Assembly (NCBI GenBank): GCA_947448695.1
Contig: CANFOL010000004.1
Coordinates: 97,526-161,525, forward strand
DNA from: Burkholderiaceae bacterium
GTDB taxonomy: Bacteria > Pseudomonadota > Gammaproteobacteria > Burkholderiales > Burkholderiaceae
DNA: 64,000 bases
Direction: 5' to 3'
The notes under the pieces are model-generated. The model was not told where the DNA came from. It did no database searches and saw nothing but the letters and a program-made list of their open reading frames with translations. The translations under genes were made by a program, and so were the position numbers. Of this stretch, positions 17,096-26,571 are shown one piece after another (position 1 is the first letter of the stretch; each line of letters opens with the position of its first letter).

Positions 17096-18223
17096 CTACA
17101 AAACTGGGCGATTTTTTCTAATTTGTTCCGGCACAAAGGAAATTTGTGGAAGTATGGGTTCTCTACCATCACTTTCCTTCGTTTCGTATGCCCAAGCTAA
17201 TATCTTAGCAACTGCCTCAAAGAGTGGGATAGGTATTGACTCTCCGATATCTAATTGACTATATAAATAGCGAGCTAGAGGAGGAATTTGTGCTATGGGA
17301 ACTTGATGCTCTTTGGCTACTTCCTGGATACGCAATGCCAATGCATCAGTTCCTCTAGCCACTACGATCGGTGCTGACATTTTTTCTGGGTCATAACGCA
17401 GTGCTACTGAATAATGCTCAGGGTTTGCCAAAATCACATCTGCTCTTTCAATTGCTGCCATCATTCTAGAGGAAGCTATTTGTCTTTGTTTTTGTCTAAG
17501 CCGTTGTTTAATCTCAGGTGATCCTTCGCTCTCCTTAGTCTCTTGTTTAACTTCCTCAGGGCTCATTTTCATTTGCTTCTGGAACTTAATCCATTGTATA
17601 ACCCCATCAAATAGCGCAATAATAGCAAGTGGGAAAAGAAGAAGTCCTATGCCATTGGTTAAAAATTTAACTGAGAATACTAAAGAGTTTTGTAAATCAC
17701 TTTGTACTAAAAGACTAAAAAAATCAAATAGACCATATAAATAAAGTAAGCCAATACCCATCAAAAAAATAATCTTCATGAGATTTTTGACTAATTCGAT
17801 CAAAGAATTAATTGATATGATTCTTGCAAATCCTGAGATAGGATCTAATTTTGATATGTCAAACTTGAGTGCAAATACTGGTCTAAACCCAGCTAAAGCA
17901 AGGGGTGCAAAAATTGATACCAACCATACAGCTAAAGTAATCATTAAAATTGTAAAAGCAAGTATAGCGAAAGGTCCTTGGAACCATTCGTTAATATGGT
18001 CGAGCAAATTGATCGGTTGATTAAACTGAAGAGCCAGTTGAACCAAAATACGCATCTGCCGAAATAAGATGGGGCCAATGATGGTTACTACCAGAAAAAA
18101 ACCAACAATCAATGCGAAGGTAGTTAAATCTCTAGATTGGGCAAACTGTCCTTGCTCTCTAGCTTGTTCTAGACGTTTGGCGGAAGGTGCTAACTCCCTT
18201 TCTTGGGACGATTCTTCAGCCAT
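17096..18223 (-). CDS. flhB: Flagellar export switch protein FlhB
   Basis: 375-aa inner-membrane component of the flagellar type III export gate. Four membrane helices lie between about 33 and 215. The cytoplasmic domain follows, with the autocleavage loop reading NPEH (267-270) where most FlhB proteins have NPTH. The cleaving Asn-Pro bond and the His are kept; only the Thr differs. The domain controls the switch from rod/hook to filament export together with FliK. It is the last gene of the long flgF-to-flhB minus-strand unit, 32 bases after a small membrane-protein gene. A separate FlhB C-domain paralogue is encoded at 49468-49770. Confidence 0.95.
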   Translation of the reverse strand: MAEESSQERELAPSAKRLEQAREQGQFAQSRDLTTFALIVGFFLVVTIIGPILFRQMRILVQLALQFNQPINLLDHINEWFQGPFAILAFTILMITLAVWLVSIFAPLALAGFRPVFALKFDISKLDPISGFARIISINSLIELVKNLMKIIFLMGIGLLYLYGLFDFFSLLVQSDLQNSLVFSVKFLTNGIGLLLFPLAIIALFDGVIQWIKFQKQMKMSPEEVKQETKESEGSPEIKQRLRQKQRQIASSRMMAAIERADVILANPEHYSVALRYDPEKMSAPIVVARGTDALALRIQEVAKEHQVPIAQIPPLARYLYSQLDIGESIPIPLFEAVAKILAWAYETKESDGREPILPQISFVPEQIRKNRPVL

Positions 18224-18255
18224 TTATCCCTACATCTATAGAGTGGTTTAAGGTG

Positions 18256-18612
18256 CTATTTACCTGCAGCATCAATAAGATCTTGATCGCCATTTTCATT
18301 AGTCTTTACAGCTGCTGGCTTATTAGGTTTTGAGGATTTGACCTGATAAGAAGCACCCAAGTCACCACCAATCGCTCTAGCGTAAGCACCCAAATAACGT
18401 CTAGTTAAGTCCGGATAATATGGGTCATTCTCTAAATACCCTTTTTCGCGCAAGCAAAGTCCTACATCTGGGCAATCTTTACATCCTGCTACTGCGGATA
18501 ATCTTCCAACTTCAAATTGCTCACCCATTACAAATAAAAAAGTTAAAAAGGCAAGCGGCAATATGCCCCAAACCAAAAGTTTTTTTAAGATTCCTAAAAT
18601 TTTATCTTTCAT
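18256..18612 (-). CDS. Small membrane protein with CxxC-type cysteine cluster, flagellar operon
   Basis: 118 aa. One hydrophobic helix (about 11-30) is followed by a Cys cluster (GCKDCPDVGLC, about 43-53), an aromatic stretch and a disordered Lys/Asn-rich tail. I do not recognise the family. The Cys group could bind a metal or form disulfides if it faces the periplasm. It is 34 bases downstream of the Sel1 protein gene and 32 bases upstream of flhB, so it is co-transcribed with motAB and flhB. Confidence 0.7.
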   Translation of the reverse strand: MKDKILGILKKLLVWGILPLAFLTFLFVMGEQFEVGRLSAVAGCKDCPDVGLCLREKGYLENDPYYPDLTRRYLGAYARAIGGDLGASYQVKSSKPNKPAAVKTNENGDQDLIDAAGK

Positions 18613-18646
18613 GGCTTTTCTTTCATTTCGATATTACTTAACTTGA

Positions 18647-19423
18647 TTATCTATTATTTTTATTTAACTTAGCATAAATATCAACCGTACGGGCATCCGT
18701 AGGGATTGCTGTCTCATTCATCGCTTTTAATGTAATTTGTGCCTCTAAACTTCGATTTGCGTTGATAAACTCAAGGCCTGCACAATAATAAAAATCCATT
18801 GCTTGCTGAACTCCAATTTTAACTCCTTGACCCTTAGCGTAAATATTCCCCATTATTTGACAAGCCTCTGGAATCCTTGCTTTGGCAGGTTCAATGAGAT
18901 ACTTTTTCGCATCTTGAAATTGATTATCCCTATAACGATTCAGTACCATTGCGGTAAAAATAAAATCTCGATCTTGAATATAGCTTGCACGATCTGCATA
19001 ATCTAGCGCTCTTTCATAAGCAATCAAACCACGATAATACATTGCCCAAATATCGTTCTTTTGTGCAGCATCTTCAAGCTTATGAAGGAATCGAATATTG
19101 AAAATACTATATTTAAGAACATCATCCTCTGAATTAATACATTTAATATCTTTTAAACATTGAATTGAAGCAATCGATTTAATATAACTTTTATTAAACA
19201 AGTCATAGTTTTTTTTTGCTTCTATTTTTTGTTGCTCAGGATTTGATTTTTTACTTTTATCGCTGAGAGGATTTGATTGCTTACTTACCGGTAAATTACT
19301 CAAGACCGTTTTAGTACTCTCTTTTGATTCTACTTTAGCGGCTTCCTCCGCCACTACCAAGTGACTAGTTAGCAAGATCATCCCTAATATAAAACTCGCC
19401 CCAAGGTAAGAGGTTATTTTCAT
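18647..19423 (-). CDS. Secreted Sel1-repeat protein, flagellar operon
   Basis: 258 aa with a signal peptide (hydrophobic 7-24, cleavage near VVAEE), a Lys/Ser-rich linker and a C-terminal helical region. At least one Sel1-like repeat is recognisable (AKARIPEACQIMGNIYAKGQ then G, about 179-199). Sel1/TPR-type periplasmic proteins often scaffold flagellar disks or motor parts. It begins five bases after motB, so a role with the stator is reasonable but unproven. Two Cys in the middle (QCLKDIKC, about 88-95) may form a disulfide. Confidence 0.78.
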   Translation of the reverse strand: MKITSYLGASFILGMILLTSHLVVAEEAAKVESKESTKTVLSNLPVSKQSNPLSDKSKKSNPEQQKIEAKKNYDLFNKSYIKSIASIQCLKDIKCINSEDDVLKYSIFNIRFLHKLEDAAQKNDIWAMYYRGLIAYERALDYADRASYIQDRDFIFTAMVLNRYRDNQFQDAKKYLIEPAKARIPEACQIMGNIYAKGQGVKIGVQQAMDFYYCAGLEFINANRSLEAQITLKAMNETAIPTDARTVDIYAKLNKNNR

Positions 19424-19428
19424 AACAA

Positions 19429-20586
19429 TTACCTATTTAAACTTGGTGAAATCGATGGTTTTGGCGGTAATGAAAATTGCGTAGAAGGTAATTCATTTTT
19501 ATCTTTTTCAGGAGCTTTTAAATTGGGTGGAATTTCTTGAGGCCCAGGCTTAATACCTTCAATCCTATTATTTCCTGATTCATTTGGAGATGTGCCACTA
19601 ATTTTGGATGGAGATACCTGAGGTTTTTGCTTCAAAACAGTAATTGAAATTCTTCTATTCAAGGGATCGTTAAGATCATCTGGGTTAATTGGATATTTAT
19701 CCGCAAATCCGATCACTTGTGCAACACGGTCTTCTTTGAGTCCACCATTTAGCATTTCACGTCGAGCCACATTGGCCCTTTCCGAAGAAAGATCCCAGTT
19801 AGAATATCCTGCGCCACCTTTTGTATATTTAGCACCATCGGTATGCCCTTCAATACGAATGGGACTTGGGGAGTTTGATAGCGCCTTTCCAATGACCCTC
19901 AATAATCGCTGTCCTGAAGAAGTTGGCGTTGTACCGCCACTTGCAAAAATCGGTCTACTTTTATCATCAACTACCTGAATTCTCAATCCTTCTGCGGTAA
20001 TATCCATAAAAACTTGACCTTTCAATTTACCAAGCTCAGGATCATTTTTTATATCGTTTTCGATTTTTTCTTTCGTTGTCTGAGCTTGTGCCTGTGCTTG
20101 AGCTTGTGTCTGTGCTTGTGCTTGTGCTTGTGCTTGTGCTTGAGATTGTGGTTGGGCTTGCCCCGTGTTAGAGCCTCCAGGACCACCCTCTGTTAAAGAG
20201 GAAGTTAAGCTTGTATTATCTCTTCGAGCATTCTCAATCTCAGTTGCTTTTGAATTACTCACCCGACGCTCGTCAGTATCTGCATCAGCTTTCGCTTCTT
20301 GCCCAGTCGTTAAAGTGATACTTCCTCCACCGCTTTTTATAATTCGAGTAGTGTCTCCAGAGCCTTGGCCCCCTGCCATCGAAATTCTTAAAGGATTTTG
20401 AAAATAGGACGATATACCAGCTAAATCTCCTGCTGTAGTTGATCCTAATACCCACATGAGTAGGAAAAACGCCATCATCGCAGTTACAAAGTCTGCGTAA
20501 GCAATTTTCCATGCGCCACCGTGGTGGCCATGGCCACCTTTCTTTACGCGTTTAACAACTATTACTGGTGCGCCATCTTTAGGCAT
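19429..20586 (-). CDS. motB: Flagellar motor stator protein MotB
   Basis: 385-aa anchor of the proton-driven stator. A basic N-terminus with HGHHGGAWKIAYADFVTAMM contains the conserved membrane Asp of MotB (about residue 32). The helix continues to about 48. The plug and a long low-complexity linker follow (Gln-Ala repeats, about 148-170). The OmpA-like peptidoglycan-binding domain (about 195-325) has IRIEGHTDGAKY and NWDLSSERANVARREM. A Pro/Lys-rich tail ends the protein. It begins directly after the motA stop. It is clearly distinct from the ZorB-like protein at 9089-9826. Confidence 0.95.
   Translation of the reverse strand: MPKDGAPVIVVKRVKKGGHGHHGGAWKIAYADFVTAMMAFFLLMWVLGSTTAGDLAGISSYFQNPLRISMAGGQGSGDTTRIIKSGGGSITLTTGQEAKADADTDERRVSNSKATEIENARRDNTSLTSSLTEGGPGGSNTGQAQPQSQAQAQAQAQAQTQAQAQAQAQTTKEKIENDIKNDPELGKLKGQVFMDITAEGLRIQVVDDKSRPIFASGGTTPTSSGQRLLRVIGKALSNSPSPIRIEGHTDGAKYTKGGAGYSNWDLSSERANVARREMLNGGLKEDRVAQVIGFADKYPINPDDLNDPLNRRISITVLKQKPQVSPSKISGTSPNESGNNRIEGIKPGPQEIPPNLKAPEKDKNELPSTQFSLPPKPSISPSLNR
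20081..20142 (-). repeat. Hexanucleotide tandem repeat in motB coding Gln-Ala
   Basis: About ten near-perfect copies of a 6-base unit (TGTGCT on the plus strand, GCACAA-type on the coding strand) encode an alternating Ala-Gln run in the MotB linker. Because the unit is a multiple of three, slippage would lengthen or shorten the linker without breaking the frame. Confidence 0.85.
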
Positions 20587-21447
20587 TTACTTACCTTTAA
20601 CCGCTTTAGTTCCTTCATCAAGCTCAGTAAAGCTTGGGCGTTGATCAGAGAAAAGAACTTTACGTCCAAACTCTATAGCAGCTGCCGGTGGAAAATTATT
20701 TAAACTTGCGAGGAGAATAGCTTTGACAGCTAAAAATGCTCTTGAACTTGAATTAAGCTTTTGTTCTAAAACTTTTGCAACTGGCGACACAAATGCATAT
20801 GCTAACAAAATACCTAAAAACGTACCTACCAACGCGGCGCCAATTAACTTACCTAACTCAGCCGGTGGCAAACCAATCGATCCCATCGTGTGGACCACAC
20901 CCATCACAGCAGCAACAATACCAAACGCCGGCAAACCATCACCAACGTTGGTCACGGCGTTCACTGGTATATGTCCCTCAATATGATGAACTTCAATTTC
21001 TTGCTCCATTAAACTTTCAATCTGAACCAAGTCCAACGCTCCAGCTAGCATCATGCGTAAATAATCAGTGATGAAATCTACCAAATGATGATCCGCTAAT
21101 ACATCTGGATATTTTTCAAAAATTGGACTTGCATGAGGTTCTTCAATATCCGCTTCTAATGACATTAAGCCATCTCTTTTCACTTTTTGCAGAATTTCAA
21201 ACATCAAACACAATAAATTCAAATGGAATTGTTTAACTGCACCAGAAGATTTAAATGCTCCACCTAAAGCAGATAGGGTTGCTTTTAAATTGGTCGGTGT
21301 ATTAGAAGCTAACATCGTACCCAATGCAGCGCCTACAATCGTTAAAACTTCAGTTGGTTGCCATAAAACCATAATATGGCCGCCATGCAAAGCATAGCCA
21401 CCAAGTGCACAACCCATCGCAATAATCCATCCAATTGGAATATTCAT
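20587..21447 (-). CDS. motA: Flagellar motor stator protein MotA
   Basis: 286-aa four-helix stator channel, the standard MotA length. Visible blocks are the first helix (IGWIIAMGCALGGYALHGG), the cytoplasmic loop with charged residues that touch FliG, and the third and fourth helices (PAFGIVAAVMGVVHTMGSIG and IGAALVGTFLGILLAYAFVS). It lies 21 bases after flgL with no terminator between, so it is probably read from the flgF promoter. It forms the swimming motor with the adjacent motB product. Confidence 0.96.
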   Translation of the reverse strand: MNIPIGWIIAMGCALGGYALHGGHIMVLWQPTEVLTIVGAALGTMLASNTPTNLKATLSALGGAFKSSGAVKQFHLNLLCLMFEILQKVKRDGLMSLEADIEEPHASPIFEKYPDVLADHHLVDFITDYLRMMLAGALDLVQIESLMEQEIEVHHIEGHIPVNAVTNVGDGLPAFGIVAAVMGVVHTMGSIGLPPAELGKLIGAALVGTFLGILLAYAFVSPVAKVLEQKLNSSSRAFLAVKAILLASLNNFPPAAAIEFGRKVLFSDQRPSFTELDEGTKAVKGK

Positions 21448-21468
21448 AGCTTCTCTTTAATTTTTAAA

Positions 21469-22374
21469 CTACAGTTTTGAAAACAAATCACTCGATTGCA
21501 ATCTACCAAACAAAGCCTGAGCTGCATTCAAAAGGGCTTGTTGTTTGGTAAAACCAGCAGTTGCAGCAGCCATATCAGTATCAAGTAATGTTGAAGTCGT
21601 AGATGCCAACTGAGTGCTTAGTGAGTTAACTGCACTGCTTGCTTGAATAACAAGACTCCCCACCAAACCACTATGAGTTTGAGCTTCTTGTAACTGATTA
21701 TATGCTGAAGTTAAGCCGGAGGAAACATCTGATAGCGTAGAAGTATTACTTGCATAGGCTGGAATACCTGCTTTATGTCCCAAAAATGCAACAAATTGAT
21801 TGATTTTTGCTAAAACATCAGTTTTCCCAGTAATCGCAGACTCTGAAGTACTCGCGAGGTCTGCTTGAGAAAGGCTATTCAAATCTTTACCAAAAGCATT
21901 GGAAGTTTTAATTCCGGAATCTACTGTTACGCCTGGCTCGATTTGAACAGAGTTAATGGATGAAGGGAAAATCGGGTTACCGCTGGCATCTTTAGCAGTT
22001 GCCTGACCTTGAATCGTTGTAGCGATTTGACTTGCCTGTTGATACAAGGCCTTGAGCGCAGTTGGTGTTAAAGCACCATTTTGCGCTTGAACTGAAATCG
22101 AAGTTAATTGGTTCATTTGATCAATCATACTTCCCAACTGAGTCGAGGCGTTATCCATCGAAGCTGTGACTGAGTTTTGATTATTGGTATACATACTTAA
22201 GCGATTCTTATCAAAACTCAAACGTACGCCCCAAGAAACGGCATAAGGATTATCAGAAGCCTTACTGTACTGTTGACCAGTACTAATCTGCTGCTGAAAG
22301 TTGACGGCTTTTGTCAAACTGTTGTTCATCGATTCAACGCTGTTATCAAAGATTTGACTGGTACTAATTCTCAT
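21469..22374 (-). CDS. flgL: Flagellar hook-filament junction protein FlgL (HAP3)
   Basis: 301 aa with the flagellin-type N-terminal helix region (MRISTSQIFDNSVESMNNSL) and the matching C-terminal helices that pack into the D0/D1 core. It forms the ring between FlgK and the filament. It is slightly shorter than enteric FlgL (317 aa), with a small central domain. It starts 25 bases after flgK. It has no signal peptide, as expected for a type III export substrate. Confidence 0.93.
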   Translation of the reverse strand: MRISTSQIFDNSVESMNNSLTKAVNFQQQISTGQQYSKASDNPYAVSWGVRLSFDKNRLSMYTNNQNSVTASMDNASTQLGSMIDQMNQLTSISVQAQNGALTPTALKALYQQASQIATTIQGQATAKDASGNPIFPSSINSVQIEPGVTVDSGIKTSNAFGKDLNSLSQADLASTSESAITGKTDVLAKINQFVAFLGHKAGIPAYASNTSTLSDVSSGLTSAYNQLQEAQTHSGLVGSLVIQASSAVNSLSTQLASTTSTLLDTDMAAATAGFTKQQALLNAAQALFGRLQSSDLFSKL

Positions 22375-22399
22375 AATGATTTCTCCGGTTCAGCGATCG

Positions 22400-24130
22400 T
22401 TAGTTCATAATTGATAAAATGGACTGAAACATTTGATTTCCAGCTTGTAATACCTTGCTTGAGGCTTGATATAGCTGTTGAAACTTTAAAAGATTAGCGG
22501 CCTCTTCATCTAAATTTACCCCCGCAATCGAACTTTGCTGCATCTTTAAATTTGACAATACGGCTTGATTGGCGGTTTGATTATTTGTCCAAGTAGCAAC
22601 TGGTACACCAACATCACTGACCAAATTAGCGACCGCATTCCCAAGCACCGTACTGTATTGAGAGGCAATGTTTGCATTGGTTGAACTGATATAAGGTTGT
22701 CCGTTATTTTGATTAATATACTGCGAATTATCCAGTGGCGCCAAGGTTGTGAAATTGGCAGCAGTGAGCTCAAGGGTACTTAAATTATTTGGAATATTTG
22801 GACTAGTAATTGTGATAGAGCCACTTGCAAAATTAGATGATGGCTGGCCATTATTTAACGTAATTGAGGTTGTACCATCTTGATTCTGTGTAACAGAATC
22901 AATTAATGTACCAGGGGCAATGCCACTTCCAGAAATTGATTGTCCTGCGATAACAGAATCACTTGGAATGATTAAACTTTGACCAACTGCAATATTAATA
23001 TTCCCAAAGGTTTGATTTGCTGTTTGCCCAGCAATGCCACCATTGGCTTTATATAAAGCGCTCATGGCAGTATCTGAACTTATTTGTGGAATTTTAGATG
23101 TTGGGTCATTTTGATTACTTGTATCCCCAACTATCCCTTGACTCGTATTAAAACCAAAAATCTTCAGTGCGCCATTACTCGATGCATTTGCACCGGTAAC
23201 ATTATTTGAAACACTGACGAGACTTTGTGCAATAGTGTTTAAACGCTGGTTAAGTGAAGGTACAAATTGTGTTATCAATGTCATCAAAGCGCCAACTTGA
23301 CCTGTGCTTGGGTTTTTAATTGACATCACTTGACTACCATTACCTAACTGAATATTTAACGTTGGGCTTGGATCCCCAGGATTATTAATTGCAAGCTTAT
23401 TGGCAAGTCCTCTCTCGACTAAAGGAATACCTCCAAGGACCTGAGTAGCGGTTCCGTCATTATTGATCAAACTTTGACCACCAACTAAGTTTTGAATTTT
23501 CCCAAGAATCATATCGCGCTGATCAAGCAGGTCTGGAGATACGCCTGTATTTTTTCCACCTGCATTAGAGTTCACGATTTGCTGATTGACTTGTGCCAAC
23601 TGAGGCAATAATGTATTGACCTGATTCACGCTATCGGATAAACCAGATTGTGCATTGTTGAATAACTGACTTGTCATCGAAACCATACCAGCCATACTTG
23701 CAGAAACTTGATTGGCACTTCCCGTCAAGCCTGATTGCGCAGCAGGACTAATTGGATTACTTGCATATACTCCCATTGCGTTAAAGAAATTCGCAATCGA
23801 TGTTTGAAGTCCAGTTGAGTTTTGTGCCACAAGACTATTAATAGATGATGTGTATTGAATCAGCGTATCGCTATAGCTTGATTTTGATTGCTGATTGAGT
23901 AATTGACCACTAACTAATGAGTTGTATTGACGAACGAATCCATGAACAGCAAAAGCTGTTCCAGTCAAATTCATGGCATTTGTAGCAAATGAATCAATGA
24001 CTGAATTGGCATTTCGTTTTGAATATCCATCGACAGAAGCGCCAGAGACGTTTTGTGATGTCACCAACATCCCAGCTTGAGCCATTTGTAGGCCTGCATA
24101 AGCTGAACTGCTGATTGAGTTGATATCCAT
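22400..24130 (-). CDS. flgK: Flagellar hook-associated protein FlgK (HAP1)
   Basis: 576 aa. The N-terminal core (SSAYAGLQMAQAGMLVTSQN then VSGASVDGYSKR) and the C-terminal core (NLDEEAANLLKFQQLYQASS) are typical. Between about residues 375 and 440 a Gly/Ser/Thr-rich beta-type insertion occurs (SGSGIAPGTLIDSV, DGTTSITLNNG). It resembles repeats of surface adhesins and probably forms a variable outward domain. It forms the first ring after the hook. It lies 12 bases after flgJ. Confidence 0.94.
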   Translation of the reverse strand: MDINSISSSAYAGLQMAQAGMLVTSQNVSGASVDGYSKRNANSVIDSFATNAMNLTGTAFAVHGFVRQYNSLVSGQLLNQQSKSSYSDTLIQYTSSINSLVAQNSTGLQTSIANFFNAMGVYASNPISPAAQSGLTGSANQVSASMAGMVSMTSQLFNNAQSGLSDSVNQVNTLLPQLAQVNQQIVNSNAGGKNTGVSPDLLDQRDMILGKIQNLVGGQSLINNDGTATQVLGGIPLVERGLANKLAINNPGDPSPTLNIQLGNGSQVMSIKNPSTGQVGALMTLITQFVPSLNQRLNTIAQSLVSVSNNVTGANASSNGALKIFGFNTSQGIVGDTSNQNDPTSKIPQISSDTAMSALYKANGGIAGQTANQTFGNINIAVGQSLIIPSDSVIAGQSISGSGIAPGTLIDSVTQNQDGTTSITLNNGQPSSNFASGSITITSPNIPNNLSTLELTAANFTTLAPLDNSQYINQNNGQPYISSTNANIASQYSTVLGNAVANLVSDVGVPVATWTNNQTANQAVLSNLKMQQSSIAGVNLDEEAANLLKFQQLYQASSKVLQAGNQMFQSILSIMN

Positions 24131-24142
24131 TGTTAGTTCCTA

Positions 24143-24709
24143 TTAAAAAGATGAGGCGTTTTTGTACTGGTTAACTGCGCTGTTTATACTGTTTGTAATA
24201 CTCGGTTGTTTGGTATAGTTAACGGCTTTTTTATCAGCTTCGATTAGGGCTTTAATATTTGGCTGGGCAAGCATTTGGTCGGCAACTTTACTCGCGAACC
24301 CGACTCCTTTTCCAGCGACTAATGTATCAGCTAATTTGTCATCCGCAATCTCCAAATAACCTTTGGAAGAGTCACTCTGATTATCTCCACCACGCAAAGT
24401 ATTACTTCTTACAGTACTTAGCATTTGACGTACTAAAGTGCGCTCAAACCCCCTAGCAGCATCCCTTATTTGTTTCTCAGTTTTTGTCATCGGTTCAGTA
24501 GCTTGTTCTGATGGAGATGTTTTCTTTGTCGAGCTCGCGCCTGAAGATGCTTGCTGAGATTCTAAAACAGAAGCAAATGATGGAGCGTTCGTAGTATTGT
24601 TTTTTAGAGCTGCTGGTAAATCATTGGATTGCCCCAATAAACCTAATGCATTGGAACCAATTGCCGCTAGACCAACGCCAGGAATCGTTAGATTAGAAAG
24701 AGGCATCAT
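24143..24709 (-). CDS. flgJ: Flagellar rod cap protein FlgJ, rod-binding domain only
   Basis: 188 aa. The Rod-binding domain is at about 80-140 (IRDAARGFERTLVRQMLSTV, YLEIADDKLADTLV). The C-terminal glucosaminidase half found in enteric and many beta-proteobacterial FlgJ proteins (about 310-330 aa) is missing. The end here is a natural stop with flgK close behind, so this is a genuine single-domain form and cell-wall cutting must come from another enzyme. It overlaps flgI by one base. Confidence 0.9.
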   Translation of the reverse strand: MMPLSNLTIPGVGLAAIGSNALGLLGQSNDLPAALKNNTTNAPSFASVLESQQASSGASSTKKTSPSEQATEPMTKTEKQIRDAARGFERTLVRQMLSTVRSNTLRGGDNQSDSSKGYLEIADDKLADTLVAGKGVGFASKVADQMLAQPNIKALIEADKKAVNYTKQPSITNSINSAVNQYKNASSF

Positions 24710-25827
24710 TAGATCACCTCGATTTCTGCAGTAAGGGCACCAGAGGACTTCAGTGACTGCAAAATTGAAATTAAATCTGATGGTGTTGCTCCCAACATAT
24801 TCAATGCCTTTACTACCGAAGATAAATTTGCTCCACCTGCAATTGCAATTAAATTATCCGGTTTCCCATCGCTGGAAACTGTCGCAGTATCTTGAGAGGT
24901 TACAACTGTATCACCTCGACCAAATGCATTGGGCTGACTAACCTCAGGAGTGGATTGTATCCGGACAGTTAAGTTACCATGTGCAACTGCTGATGGGGCA
25001 AGCTTGACGGCTTGATTCATCACCACAGACCCAGTTCTTGAATTTAGAATCACTTTTGCTGGTCCAGAAGTTTGTTCTATATTGATATCTTGTAAGGCCG
25101 CCATAAAGGCAATGCGCTGTAATGGCTCAAGTGGTACACGAACGTTGAGTGAACGAGCATCAATCGGAATGGCAGTACCTACTCCAAAACGCTGCCCAAT
25201 CGCTTGAGTTGTTTTTTGCATCATGGAAAAATCAGATTGCTTCAAATCTATTTGCACAAATTCTTCAGGCAGAATTTGTGGTACAGATCGCTCTATCAGT
25301 GCTCCCGAAGGAATTCGTCCAGCGGAAAGATGATTAACGGTCGTAGTTGCTCCACCAGCACTAGCGCCTGCACCAGAAATAACAACGTTACCTTGGGCCT
25401 GAGCATAAACTTGCCCATCAGCAGCACGTAGTGGGGTCATCAATAATGTTCCACCTTTTAAACTTTGCGCATTACCCATCGAAGAAACTGTAATATCGAT
25501 TGCTTGCCCTGGTCTTGCTAAAGCAGGCATTTCCGCTGTAACCATGACTGCAGCAGCGTTTCTTAACTGTGCTTGACCACCTGGAGGAACGGTAATACCC
25601 AATGTTCCAATCATTTGCAACACACTTTGAATCGTAAATGGTGTTTGGGTAGTTTGGTCGCCAGACCCATCAAGACCAACTACGAGCCCGTAACCAACAA
25701 GTTGGTTAGGACGCTGTCCAGAGATATTTGAAATATCCTTTAAACGCTCAGCGTGCGCTGCACTCATCATCATGCACATTAGAATAAGGGTTCTGAAAAA
25801 ATGAATCGGTAGTGTAGTCAGCTTCAT
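24709..25827 (-). CDS. flgI: Flagellar P-ring protein FlgI
   Basis: 372 aa from the ATG at 25827; a TTG two codons earlier is also open. The signal peptide (about 8-26, AHAERLKDIS) directs Sec export to the periplasm, where 26 copies form the P-ring. Conserved NQLVGYGLVVGLDGSGDQT is at the N-terminus, and the final segment (VKALNMLGATPSDLISILQS) is typical. The length is standard. It follows flgH with seven bases between them. Confidence 0.95.
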   Translation of the reverse strand: MKLTTLPIHFFRTLILMCMMMSAAHAERLKDISNISGQRPNQLVGYGLVVGLDGSGDQTTQTPFTIQSVLQMIGTLGITVPPGGQAQLRNAAAVMVTAEMPALARPGQAIDITVSSMGNAQSLKGGTLLMTPLRAADGQVYAQAQGNVVISGAGASAGGATTTVNHLSAGRIPSGALIERSVPQILPEEFVQIDLKQSDFSMMQKTTQAIGQRFGVGTAIPIDARSLNVRVPLEPLQRIAFMAALQDINIEQTSGPAKVILNSRTGSVVMNQAVKLAPSAVAHGNLTVRIQSTPEVSQPNAFGRGDTVVTSQDTATVSSDGKPDNLIAIAGGANLSSVVKALNMLGATPSDLISILQSLKSSGALTAEIEVI

Positions 25828-25834
25828 GATCAAC

Positions 25835-26569
25835 TTATAAAGGATTAAATTTAAGTAAGGCGCGTGTTAACCAACCTGTTTGTTGTGCGTCATCGGCAGC
25901 ACCGCGACCACGGTACTCCATGCGGGCATCAGCAACTTGTTGGGAGGAAATTGAATTGTTAACAAGATTGCGAGGATTAACAACACCACCAAAGCGGATT
26001 GTTTCTTCTTCATTACTAACAGCAATTTGTTTCTCACCAGCAACGACTAAATTACCATTAGAGAGAACCTCAATCACGGTAACCGTAATCGTGCCATTAA
26101 AGTAATTACTGTTAGAGCTATTACCACTGCCCTCACTCTTTAAGTCGGTCGTAGAGGCATTATTTCCTACACCTGTAATGAAATCAAATGCTCCCTTAAT
26201 TGCACCTGCAATACTTCCACCAGTTGCAATGCCAGTATTAGCAGCCGTATTAGTCGCATTGGCTTTACGTGCAGCTAAGGATCCGCTATTTTTGGCAGCA
26301 CTCGTTGTTTCATTCAAGACAATGGTTAAAGTATCGCCAACGTTGCGCGCACGCGAATCTTCAAATAATGGTCTAAAGCCAACGCTTACAGTTGTATTCG
26401 CTGTTGGGAATAAACTTCCTAAATTAGCCGGTGTTAAGTTTTCTGGTTTAGGACGAATTGATGTTGGTGTGGCCAGAAGAGTTGGTTTATCAGAAGTCGC
26501 ACAAGCACTTAAAAGAGCTGAACTTACCACTAATAATCCGGTTAATCGAAGAACAGAGACCTTACGCAT
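25835..26569 (-). CDS. flgH: Flagellar L-ring lipoprotein FlgH
   Basis: 244-aa outer-membrane lipoprotein. The signal sequence ends in the lipobox LLSAC (Cys about residue 22). The ring-forming domain has the characteristic DSRARNVGDTLTIVLNE and SNGNLVVAGEKQI blocks and ends near ADARMEYRGRGAADDAQQTG. The length is normal. It starts two bases after flgG and lies seven bases before flgI. Confidence 0.95.
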   Translation of the reverse strand: MRKVSVLRLTGLLVVSSALLSACATSDKPTLLATPTSIRPKPENLTPANLGSLFPTANTTVSVGFRPLFEDSRARNVGDTLTIVLNETTSAAKNSGSLAARKANATNTAANTGIATGGSIAGAIKGAFDFITGVGNNASTTDLKSEGSGNSSNSNYFNGTITVTVIEVLSNGNLVVAGEKQIAVSNEEETIRFGGVVNPRNLVNNSISSQQVADARMEYRGRGAADDAQQTGWLTRALLKFNPL

Positions 26570-26571
26570 GA

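Noticed and set aside
20014..20196. Open frame rich in Cys-Leu on the plus strand
   Set aside because: It is only the antisense reading of the Gln-Ala repeat in motB.
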